Shown here piece after piece: positions 50,064 to 59,684 of a DNA stretch of 64,000 bases. Within the stretch, counting starts at the first letter, position 1. The number at the start of each line of letters is the position of its first letter. The DNA is taken from the NCBI GenBank assembly GCA_016802295.1, contig JAESIW010000193.1, positions 189,072 through 253,071 of the forward strand, in the 5' to 3' direction. Under the pieces are notes generated by a model. That model had not been told where the DNA came from, made no database searches, and worked only from the letters and a program-made list of their open reading frames with translations. Origin of the DNA: Brachionus rotundiformis. Its lineage: Eukaryota > Rotifera > Eurotatoria > Ploima > Brachionidae. A program made the position numbers and the translations under genes.

Positions 50064-51217
50064 TTATACATATTGTTCTAAATACTTAAAATCAGCTTGA
50101 AATTTTATTTGCAGTCTTTCTTTTCCACGAATATAATAGAGAGAACCACTTGGATTTTCTAGATAAAGTCCCCCTTTTGGTCCAAGATAAACGTTTCTGC
50201 CACAACGAGTACCACTGCTCACAAATTCACCAACTTTTGTTTTTTCTGATGTTCTGGTACAAAGAGGCTAAAAATAAAAACTAATAAAATTGTTCATATT
50301 TAAATCAATTTTATAAATTACTCTAATTTCATTTTTATCTCTAAATTGTAAGGAAGCCTTCTCATCAAATCTGTCTTTCAGAATATTTTGCGAATCTCCC
50401 TTTAATTTAAAAAAAGGAATTACTAAGGTTTTATCAGTTATTTTATTATCTATTATGACTAAAATAATAAAGCACTAAATTTAGAAAGATGAAAACTTTT
50501 AATTCTTTTGTTTATTTATATTACCATTTGTTGAATTCTGTGAGATAAATTACCGTGATTGCATTCAGTATTTTCATGGACTGATTGTTTCTTTTTATCA
50601 TAAAATAATTTAAATTAATCGATATTCTCAGAAAAAAATTTAATTTTTTTTTACTTTATTAATGTTTTGCGAACTTTCATCAATTCTTAAATCACCTTCG
50701 TCAACTATTAAAGAATACAGATGGCTCTTCTTAGAATCAGATTTGATCATTTTTCTTAAATTAGCTAATTTGGACTGGTAATCCATGATTTTTGCTTCAA
50801 AAAGATTTTTGTATTTGATTATTTTTGCATTGACAGGATTTTTTCGACAATTTGAGAAACTTTAAATATTATTTAAATAATTAAGATTATAAAATTAAAT
50901 TTAAAAAAAACCTATAATGATTATTTCGACCTAATTCAATGTTTCCTGAACCATCGCAATTTTTTGCAGGACATTTCGATTGGTTATTGGTAATGATAAT
51001 AATCTCATCCTGTTCCTTGTTTTGATATTCATTAAGATCTTAATATAGATTAAAGAATTATCTAAATGAAATAAACTTGAATAAATTTTTACCATTTACT
51101 AGAACTGAAAATTTTTTTTGGTCATTTTTGTCCATATCAGCTAATTTATTTGCTCTCACGCTATCAGAGATCTGCAAATCAACCATTTGAGTTTCGAATG
51201 CATATTTAAGATCAATT

Positions 51218-51378
51218 ATCTGCTTTCCCTTTTCATTTAAGGCTAGCTCACACTGCTTAAGCTTTTGTTCTTGGCCATTGAGCAGATCATCATTTAGTTT
51301 AATAACTTTAAAACATAAATAATGATTATAAAAACATTTGGAATATTTATGTCTAGTGTTCTTACCTTCATCTTTTGA
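51218..51378 (-). repeat. Duplicated exon-intron block, copy A
   Basis: 161 bp nearly identical to 51636-51796, with a handful of substitutions, at an offset of exactly 418 bp. It spans part of a coiled-coil exon (G-Q-E-Q-K-L-K-Q-C-E-L-A-L-N-E-K) plus the preceding intron, so a whole exon-intron unit was tandemly duplicated. Confidence 0.9.
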
Positions 51379-51635
51379 TTCACGTATTTTAATCAACTTC
51401 GTTTTGTGATCAGACTCGAGTTTTGACATTATATTTATATTTTCTTCTAATTTTTGCTCCAATTCATGGAGACGGTCATCTTTAGCTTTTATGATCTCAC
51501 TATTTTCTTTTAAAACTATATGTATTTTCAATTAATTTCAATTAATAAACGCAATGAGGTTTAATTTTTTTACTTGAATCATTAATTGATATGATATTTT
51601 GATTAAGCGATTTATTCACAGATTGGAGATAACTT

Positions 51636-51796
51636 ATCTGCTTTTCCTTTTCATTTAAGGCTAGCTCACACTGCTTAAGCTTTTGTTCTTGGCCATTGAG
51701 CATATCATCTTTTAGTTTAATTACTTTAAAACATAAATAATGATTATAAAAACATTTGGAATATTTATGTCTAGTGTTCTTACCTTCATCTTTTGA
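51636..51796 (-). repeat. Duplicated exon-intron block, copy B
   Basis: Partner of 51218-51378. Intron sequence is as conserved as exon sequence, so the duplication is recent. Confidence 0.9.
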
Positions 51797-54461
51797 CGTC
51801 CTTAAATTTTCCCTTTTTTTATCAGCAAGCTCTTCCTTTAATATTTTGATTTCATTTTCATTAGAAGAAATAATCAGATCTCTTTGCTGAAGACTTAAAC
51901 AGCTTTCTTCCAATTTTTTAAGATATTGTTCATCAAAAAAAATTTTATCTTTTTAAATAAATAAAACTTTAAAAATTCGTATTTATTTAAATTTCTTACC
52001 TTTTTCTGTTTCTTCTTTTTCCTTATATTTTTTTAATTGTGCAATCAGTTTTTTAATTTTAATGCAATATTGGTATTCTTTTTTAGTTTTTTTTGACTTG
52101 ACTAGATTAAAGAAATTGTTTAAATTTTTATCTAGAATATAATTTCTTATATTACTTTTTTTTATCTTTTTTTTTAATTCATGAATTTCTGAAATTCTTT
52201 TAAACTCGGATATTTTGTAATTTTCTATTTTTACATCAAATTCAGTATTTAGGATAAGAATATTAATTTAGGATAGATTTTCCTCGAGTTCTATTTTTAA
52301 CTTATCATTTTCCTTTGAAAAATTTGCCTGATTGCATGAAATTACTTAAGATAAAAAAAAATGAGAAAATATTAAGTTTACAAATTTAAAAATTACTTGA
52401 CTCATATTCTTCAGTTTTCATTTTCAACTCTGTTTCGTATGAGGTTTTAAGTATTTCATTTAGCTTAATTGCTTCGTTGAGGCGTTCACTTAATTGTGAA
52501 ATTACTAAATATAAATGTATAATGATTTCAATGTCCATAAATTTTAAGACAAACTTTCTTGGTTTTCATCAAGATTTGAAAAATTTTCTTTTTCTAATTG
52601 AGGTATGTAAATATGTTCTTTTTCTTTAAAATACTTTAAAATTGCTTATATAATTTTTAAAATTTTACCTTTTGATAACGAATCTTTTAAATCTTTTATT
52701 AACTCTGAATTACTTGATATTGTTGACTGCAATAATAAATTTTCGTTTTGAATCGTTTCATTTATACATTTTATCTCCTCATTTTCATCGTATAAATTTT
52801 TTAATTTTATCCGACCCGTCTCAAGCTCAATTTGCATTTTCTTGATTTCTTGCTCTGATATTTCTTGCTCTATTACAGCATTTTCGAAATCCTCCGAAAT
52901 ATTTGTTAACACTATTTGTTTTTGTGAATATTTATCCTAAAAAAATTTTATTTTCGTATCAATTGGCGTAAGTTTGAAAAATTACCATTAAAATTTTTAA
53001 TTCCTCTTGTAAATCTTGGATTTTTTTTTTGTATTGATCCGTTTCGAAAGCATGCTGTTTATTCAATTCATTTAGCATCTCTGCCAAATCGAATTCATTT
53101 CCAGTGTTCGGAGATTGGTGAAAGATATATTGTTGAAATTCATATTGTCTGAAACAAGAGTCCTCATCTTCATTATATTGAATGGGTCTAGGAGTATCTT
53201 CCTTTTCCGTGCTATGAATATCATCAGCGTTTAGAACTCCACTTTAACTGTCAAAATTTTCCTTGAACGAATCACGAATCTCACCATCTTCTTTAACCGA
53301 GCTCAGAAATTCATGACCGTCGACGCCTCCACTGATACTATCAACATTTTCGTTGAACGAATCACGAATCTCACCATCTTCTTTAACCGAGCTCAGAACT
53401 GCATCATCGTCAACTACTCCACTTAAATTGTCTATATTTTCCTCGAATGAATCAGAAATTTCACCATCTTCATCCACAAGAGTGGCATTTTTTTGGCTGG
53501 ATTCTATATTACTTATCAGTGAGAATTCTTGATTCTTTTTGCATGATGATTTTTCTCTGAACCGCTTATTTGAAAACCAATTCTAAATGAAAGGTAATAA
53601 AATTTATATTTGCAATTAAATAAATATTGATTATTCTTTTAAAAGACTTACACGGATTTGTTGTTTTTCGTATCGACTTTCAAGAGAAAGAAATATGCTC
53701 CTAATTTTATTGTGGTTTGGTTTTTTTGTCCGCTGGTATACTGAGTTTAAATAATCTAAATCTTTCCTTTCGAAAATACTTTTTCGTCCTCTCTTTTTTT
53801 TCTGAAAAAGGAACGTAGGCGATGGTGGTGTATCTGTTTCGGAATTAGACTTAATATCATTCACTTTTCTTTTTCGTATTGAATGTTCTAAAGTAGAGTA
53901 ATTAAATATTTTCTAAGTAATTTTTAACAAAGTAAATTTTTACGATGATTAATACTAGAGTTTCCATTAAAAATATTGATTAGCTTTTCCTTCACGTTCC
54001 CAAAGGCTTGAAGAGGATTTTGGTCAAGATATTTCTAATAAATCACAAAATAAACTCTTTTTAATTTCAAAATTTAAACAACCTTTAAAAAATTGACAGA
54101 GTTATTTAAGAGATTTTTTGGGTAGTTAGCAAAAAATCTCTTAAAAATATCTTTGTATTCTCCTTGAGTTTTTGACGGAACAATACTAAATTCACTTTTT
54201 GTTGTTCTTAAAAATGAATTAACAGTTACTTTCTTTGCCAAACTAGCTAAAGTTTCGTTTGACTTCGACTTTCTGAAGTTATTGTTCATTTTTTTTTGGT
54301 TTAAGTTTTTAAAAATCTGAATTTAATGTTTATATATTAAAACATAGAAATATAACAATGTTGTTTACAACGACAACTAAAGTTTTTAATATTTATTCAA
54401 AAATTGAATCCTATTTAAATCTTTTTTCAAGTTTATTTATAAATATATTTAAAAAAGTCTC

Positions 54462-57020
54462 TTATGATTGATTATATTTTTCAAGTAAGCAATCTATCAC
54501 TTGACATTGCTCGCACACATTTTTTTTTAGACATCTTGAATGATATGAATGAATACAATCAAAACCAATTTTTTCTTGATCGGAATCTTTCTCTCCGCAG
54601 ATACAACATAAATTTACTTTGCCAACATATTTGATATTTTCCTTGTACAATTCATCAAAAATCACTTTTCTGAATCTATAAGGGCATTTTTCTTTCAGTT
54701 TTAATTCTTTATCGCCAACGTCAACACTTAATAGGCATTCAAAAAACATACAAACAAACACACCACAACTTACTCCATCATTTTGCAAAGGATGGAGAAA
54801 CTTCCTCAACATCCATTTTTTATCACATAAATCTTTTCGGTACGAGCAAAACAATCTAAAAATGATGAGATTTTATTTATATTTAAAGGGGAACTATATG
54901 TTCATTACTTCCACTTTTCAAAATAAATATTATCGTTTCCGGCACCTAACGAATCTAAGAACGAAAAACTTTGATTCCTTACATCTGCAAAAAAGAGACA
55001 CCAATGGCTACGGCGCGGATCAAAAACTAAACCAGATATCATTGAATAGAAATTTAAATCCTTTGTAAACTTGTTTAAATAAAATAAAATAAAAAAATAA
55101 ACATTACTTCATCGAAAATGTTTTCACTCATAAACACACCATTAAAAATTTTACTTGTCGAAAAATAGTCAATGATTCTTATATTATATGACTCAGCTTT
55201 AGTTTTGAAATAATTAAAGGTTATCTAAAAATGTAAAAAATTATGAATCAAATTTTTTTATAGGTATTATTTACTTCGTCACTTAGAAGGTCATTGTTTA
55301 GGAGCTCATATACATTTTTACATGTCATTTTGGAATAATTTGAATAAAAATAAATGTGATTTCGGAAAGAAATAGAATTATAGTCTTGGCATTCGATTAA
55401 AGGTATTGAAAACAGCTCTGATTCGCCACCAAATTGAGTTTTGAAAGATTCTTCACATTTGAAATTGTCGATTCCAAAAGTAAACTTGTTAGTAAAATAT
55501 ATTCCTTTTTCTTTTTTTCCTTTGGTATCAATTTTAAAATCCCATTTTTCTTCGTCCTGACGATTGTTGAGCTCATCTTGGATCTTTGAAAAATCGATGC
55601 AATCTTTTTCATAAAAATGTTTAAACTTCATCAATAGATAATTGTAATATGGAATGGCGATTTCGCTTGGAAAAAAGAGGCGCTTAAATTTTAATCTTTT
55701 ATTGATGTCTAGGATGTGATTTCTGAAATATCCGAACTATGATTCAACAGGATTATTTGTCAAACGTGTAAGACGAGATTTTTGAGGAAAATTTTGTTTT
55801 TCCAAAGAAATTAAGACCCCACTCCATAAAGGAACTAACTGAATCCTTTTTTCTATAATTTTCATTAAAATTGGCTTGTAAAATTCATTTGTTTTAATAG
55901 TTTGATCTTTTGACTCTTCTCTAATATATTTTTTGTAAAAACTCAGTCTTTGCTCGAAGTATTTTGAAAATGGTGAATCAAGAATATAATTTTTGGATTG
56001 ATCAATTTGGAAACAAAATTCTTCTTTCTGAGATTCTTTTGTTGTAATCAAAAATTTTCGATCAAATCTTTTAAAGAGTTCATTCAACCAGTCATAATTC
56101 CTAATACTTATTTCTATATTCATTCTAACGAGTGAATGAAGTAATGACCGAGAAAATTGTGGTTGACAAAATATAGTTACCATGTCTTCCAGATTCTGAT
56201 TGAATTCATTAATCGAGGTGGAATTTTGAAGCATAGTAAAGCAATAAATAAATGCTGCCCGCATTTTATCGTTAATTTTACCTTTTGTTATATTCACATT
56301 GTCAAGATCATCGATTATTAACTTTAAAAAATGAGTTGAACATATATAAATTTTTGTTTTCAAATATTTCGAAAAGGTAGATTCGTTTAAAACCACAATG
56401 CTGTATCTTAATTTAAGATATTGAATTATATCACAATTTAAAATGATTCTTAAAAGTGCGTTAATATTTGCCCAACTAAAGTCTGTTACAACTATCTTTG
56501 GATAGAAATCTGGTTTTAATTTCCTAAATGATGATGTAATTTTTAAGAGGTTTATTGATATATTTGTTGTATCGTTTTCAGTTGAAAAAAAATCTGCTAC
56601 GGGAATCAATGATTTAGTTATAGGATCGTAACTAATGATAGAATAAAGCAGTGGCTTTTTTTGGTTGAAAATAGTAGGAATAACAAGTCCGGAGGCGTCA
56701 AAATGCCAGACTGGATTGCGTTTTTGAATTGTATCCCACATCCTTGTTTGAATTTCAAAAAATATTGTCATTGAAAAAGGTGAAATAGATATTTCTTGAA
56801 TGAATCCGTTTATCCCTTTTTTACAGTTGCTCTTTACTAGAAGGTCAAATGATGATTTCACTGCATCTGCATCTGATCTCAACTCATTGAATAATTTATT
56901 TCTATGTGTATAATCACTTGAGATCTTCCTTATAACTGAATAATCAATCGGTTGATCAGTATTGTTATGATTTTGGGCTCTAAATTTAGAAATACCCATT
57001 GATTTTATTTTTTCAGACAT
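54462..57020 (-). pseudogene. MULE-type DDE transposase fused to Ulp1/C48 protease and RING-like finger (one in-frame stop)
   Basis: Exons 57020-55275, 55224-55108, 55069-54909 and 54855-54462 join in phase, 806 codons counting the stops. The transposase half has H-F-D-A-S-G (first D), V-V-T-D-F-S-W-A-N (second D), a C-S-T-H motif and N-N-P-V-E-S (E). The protease half has S-H-W-C-L-F-F (His), F-L-D-S (Asp), and L-Q-N-D-G-V-S-C-G-V-F (Gln and catalytic Cys). It ends in a RING-like Cys/His cluster (C-C-I-C-G-E then C-I-H-S-Y-H-S-R-C and C-E-Q-C). A TAG at 55737-55739 falls directly after N-P-V-E-S, where Trp is usual, so TGG to TAG is likely. All splice sites and catalytic residues are otherwise intact. 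Ulp1-like fusions are known in some MULE, Ginger and related elements. Confidence 0.8.
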
Positions 57021-57096
57021 CGATTTTCTTTTATCGCCTGTAATTCGATTGCTTTTTAAATTAACAACATTAGATTCGTGATTTATTTTATAGTTC
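57021..57096. other. 5' flank of the DDE transposon copy, ending at the gypsy 3' LTR
   Basis: A 76 bp strip between the transposase start codon and the LTR edge. A 5 bp target duplication for the gypsy element would be AGTTC (57092-57096), but its partner cannot be checked because the other end of the element is rearranged. Confidence 0.4.
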
Positions 57097-57494
57097 TGTA
57101 ATGCGTGGCAATTATATGACTCTAGTAGGGCGAAGAGTTAAAGAGGGCGCTGCAGTACCTTGCAGCACTGACTTTTTGGACACTTTGCAGCGTCCGAAAA
57201 ACTAAACGATATCTGATTCTGATCGTCTAGTCCCAACTTCCTCTCCAGAATAGTTGGAATTTATTCTAATTAGGTTGTTAAGCTGCTTAGATCGATAACT
57301 TTGCAGCTATCGTTACTCAAGTAAGATTTGAAGAAAAAGTAAATTTTATTTTGAGATTTCTTTATTTTAAAAAATATATATATCTATCTTTCTCTAATAA
57401 AGTTTTAATATTTATAATAAAAATTATGTAATTTTTAAAAGTTATTTCCATCAACTTCTTTTAATATTTAAAGATGGTTTTTACCATCTTTACA
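57097..57494 (-). repeat. 3' LTR of the gypsy element
   Basis: On the sense strand it starts TGTAAAGATGG just after the purine tract and ends GCATTACA, so it has TG...CA ends and is 398 bp long. It contains a GC-richer segment (57120-57260) with CTGCAG-type words. The inner end matches the 5' LTR remnant at 63622-63640 through AATTGCCACGCATT. Confidence 0.75.
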
Positions 57495-57504
57495 TCTCCC
57501 TTCC
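57495..57504 (-). other. Polypurine tract
   Basis: The sense strand reads GGAAGGGAGA immediately upstream of the 3' LTR, the expected plus-strand primer position. Confidence 0.7.
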
Positions 57505-57540
57505 AAATTTTTAAATTTATTTATAAATTTTAATGTCACA

Positions 57541-58266
57541 TTATTCTTGATTCATTTGTTCATTTATCATTTTCAACTCTGGTGGATGATGTTGTTTGTT
57601 TTTGGGTCTTGGATCTGACATTTTGTTTTTGGGTTCTGGTTCATCCGTAAAAAAATGTTTGATACTGTTTGTTATATGAAATCCTTTTATGTTTGTATCT
57701 GTTCCTAATTTTAATATTTCTTCGAATCCGAAAACGTCTCTTCTGTATCCTCTTTCTTTGTTTTCTTTTTCTGCTGTTTGTTTTGCTTCAGATTTTTCTG
57801 CATTATTTTTGTGGAATTTGATTAGTTTTTTCAATTCTTGTTGCTCTTTTTCCTTTGCAATTTTCTTTTGGATTTGTTCTAATTCTTCTTTCTTGCTGAT
57901 GTATTCATTGTATTCTGTATTGAATGATTTACGTTCTTCTAGCCATTTTTGATGTATCTCTGGGAGATCATTAATTATTTGTAAGTCTTGGTCTGAAACG
58001 CGGTATTTTTCGGCATAATCTTTTCTTTCTTGTTTTGCTTTTAGGATGTATGGTTTCATTTCCAATAATTTAGCGTTTTTTGTGTCTCTATTTTTTCTTC
58101 TCCTTTCTTTGCATGAGGTAGGTTCTTCATTCGGGTTGTAATTTTTTGAAAGTTGTACTCTTGGTAAACCATACTCGTCATTTGGACGGTTCATCTTGTT
58201 TTTTGCTATTTCTTTTCTTTTTTTGTTTTTTTCAAGTATTTGAATAATTTTATTTACAGTAATCAT
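57541..58266 (-). CDS. Extra ORF of the gypsy element, charged coiled-coil protein
   Basis: 241 residues, M-I-T-V-N-K-I-I at the start. It lies between integrase and the polypurine tract, where retroviral-type elements carry env. It has no signal peptide, TM helix or glycosylation pattern. The composition is strongly Lys/Glu-rich with a coiled coil (E-E-L-E-Q-I-Q-K-K-I-A-K-E-K), followed by a Pro/Lys-rich tail. So it is not an envelope; a structural or nucleic-acid-binding accessory protein is more likely. It starts 15 bp after the integrase stop and would need a subgenomic or spliced message or reinitiation. Unlike pol, this frame has no stops, so it may be under selection or simply young. 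Confidence 0.65.
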   Translation of the reverse strand: MITVNKIIQILEKNKKRKEIAKNKMNRPNDEYGLPRVQLSKNYNPNEEPTSCKERRRKNRDTKNAKLLEMKPYILKAKQERKDYAEKYRVSDQDLQIINDLPEIHQKWLEERKSFNTEYNEYISKKEELEQIQKKIAKEKEQQELKKLIKFHKNNAEKSEAKQTAEKENKERGYRRDVFGFEEILKLGTDTNIKGFHITNSIKHFFTDEPEPKNKMSDPRPKNKQHHPPELKMINEQMNQE

Positions 58267-58280
58267 TTTGTATCTAAATA

Positions 58281-59684
58281 TTAAAAATTTTTATAAAGTG
58301 GTTTTGAAGTTCTACCGAATTTAGTGGTTATTGTTTGAGTCCTGATATTTTCTCTATCAGGTTCTTTTAATTTTACATTATTAATGTTTATGACTTTCTT
58401 CTTCTTTTTCATTTTTACTTCTATATTCTGTTCTGAGATAATTTTTGTAATTTCTACTGGATCACTCCATAGATCATTGCGTAGCTTCTTTTTTAACCCA
58501 ACTTTTGTTTGAGGCATATTTATTCTTACTTTATCACCGACTTTGAAAGAGATTTGTTTTGAATTATATTTAGAATCATATATTTTTTTGTTTGTATCTG
58601 CTTGCTTGTCAATTTTATTTTTAGCTAGTATCCAGTTCACATGTGATTCTTTTATGAATTCTGAAGGTTCGTATCCTACGTTGAAATTGTCAAAATCATT
58701 TAGTCTTGGTTCTCTTCCGTAGAGTAAGCTAAATGGTGAAAATCCTGTTGTGGCTTGTTCTGCCGTCCGATATGCGAAAAGGACTAACAGTAGATATAGA
58801 TCCCAGTTTGTTTGATTTGAATTTGCATATGCTGATAACATCTTGCATAATGTTTTGTTGAATCTCTCAACTAATCCATCACACTGTGGATGATATGGAG
58901 TTGTTTGTATTTTGTTGATTTTGAAGTATTCGCAAACCTTCTTGACTATATTCGATAAGAAATTCGGTCCTTGGTCGCTTAGTAATTTAGATGGGATCGA
59001 ATGTCGCGTTATTATTTCGTTTATCAGTATCTTTGCGATGGTTTCAGCTTTTGTATTTTGTAATGCGAAAGCTTCCACCCATTTTGTTAGATAGTCTGTG
59101 AATACTACCACGTATTTATTTCCTGAATTCGATCGACTTAATTCTAAAATGTCGACCGCAATCATATCGAATGGTTTGTTAAAATCTGTTATTGGATTTA
59201 AATGTGCTCGATTTGCTGGTGGATCTTTTATTTTTGCACAAATTTCGCATGATTCGACGTATTTTTTGGTTTCATTATAACAATCTGTCCAATAGAACCT
59301 ATTACTTAGTTTAATCCATGTCTTTTTTTGTCCCAGATGCGCTCCTGTAAAGTTATCATGGCAGATTTGTAAAACATCCATCTTTAATTGTTTTGGTACC
59401 ACTAATTGTTTGAATCTTTTCCCTCTTTTGTTGATTCTGTTTTTAAATAATATACCATCTTCTATCTGGTATCCTTTTACTTTTCTTTCTTTAATCCCTT
59501 TGATTAAGTCTTGTATTTCTTTGTCTTTTTTCTGTAGTATTTTTAATTTTTCATTAATTTTTAGGGTGTCTGATTCTGTGATTTGGTTAAGACTTTCGAT
59601 ATTTATATCCTTGTTTAAATATACTTCGGTCTGAATTCCATTTTGGGTAATGGTTTTTTTAATAATTTTTGACATATTATTCAT
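58281..59684 (-). CDS. Gypsy integrase
   Basis: 467 residues. The H-H-C-C zinc-binding region is visible (C-H-D-N-F-T-G-A-H-L-G, later C-E-I-C-A-K). The catalytic core has A-V-D-I-L-E, S-D-Q-G-P-N-F and D-G-L-V-E-R-F-N-K-T-L, giving the D,D-35-E triad. A basic C-terminal region with V-G-D-K-V-R-I and K-L-R-N-D-L-W follows, typical of the GPY/F-type end; no chromodomain is obvious. The frame differs from the upstream RT/RNase H frame: the preceding stop and this ATG overlap as ATGA. Integrase may therefore be made by reinitiation or frameshifting rather than as a simple fusion. Confidence 0.9.
   Translation of the reverse strand: MNNMSKIIKKTITQNGIQTEVYLNKDINIESLNQITESDTLKINEKLKILQKKDKEIQDLIKGIKERKVKGYQIEDGILFKNRINKRGKRFKQLVVPKQLKMDVLQICHDNFTGAHLGQKKTWIKLSNRFYWTDCYNETKKYVESCEICAKIKDPPANRAHLNPITDFNKPFDMIAVDILELSRSNSGNKYVVVFTDYLTKWVEAFALQNTKAETIAKILINEIITRHSIPSKLLSDQGPNFLSNIVKKVCEYFKINKIQTTPYHPQCDGLVERFNKTLCKMLSAYANSNQTNWDLYLLLVLFAYRTAEQATTGFSPFSLLYGREPRLNDFDNFNVGYEPSEFIKESHVNWILAKNKIDKQADTNKKIYDSKYNSKQISFKVGDKVRINMPQTKVGLKKKLRNDLWSDPVEITKIISEQNIEVKMKKKKKVININNVKLKEPDRENIRTQTITTKFGRTSKPLYKNF

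Larger units (their letters stand above)
50064..54289 (-). pseudogene. Transposon-encoded homeodomain / coiled-coil / C2HC / PBCV-adaptor-like protein
   Basis: Starts M-N-N-N-F-R-K-S-K at 54289. Introns are ~50 nt. Domains in order: a short N-terminal helical region (54289-53950); a homeodomain split by the intron at ~53590-53650 (S-I-F-E-R-K-D-L-D-Y-L, P-N-H-N-K-I, then Q-Q-I-R joined to N-W-F-S-N-K-R-F-R-E-K); three 30-residue acidic repeats (G-E-I-R-D-S-F, 90 nt period, 53244-53480); long coiled coil over many exons (about 53100-51100); a C2HC finger near 51000-50900 (C-P-A-K-N-C-D-G-S-G then H and C); and a C-terminal module (V-Y-L-G-P-K-G-G-L-Y) like the PBCV-specific basic adaptor. It ends at TAA 50064-50066. 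An in-frame TAA at 53244-53246 lies in the third acidic repeat, where the sister repeats read L or I. Probable DNA-binding accessory protein; exon calls in the coiled coil are approximate. Confidence 0.65.
50064..57020 (-). mobile_element. Large two-gene DNA transposon (DDE-Ulp1 transposase + homeodomain protein)
   Basis: Two multi-exon genes on the minus strand, 172 bp apart. One is a transposase fused to a Ulp1 protease, and the other a homeodomain/coiled-coil protein with two further binding domains. A second, almost identical copy of the transposase 5' end occurs at 63644-64000, which shows the unit is repetitive. Terminal repeats were not identified, so the limits given are those of the coding regions. 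Each gene has a single in-frame stop, so this copy is probably non-autonomous or newly inactivated. The superfamily is MULE-like by its catalytic motifs; exact placement is open. Confidence 0.75.
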
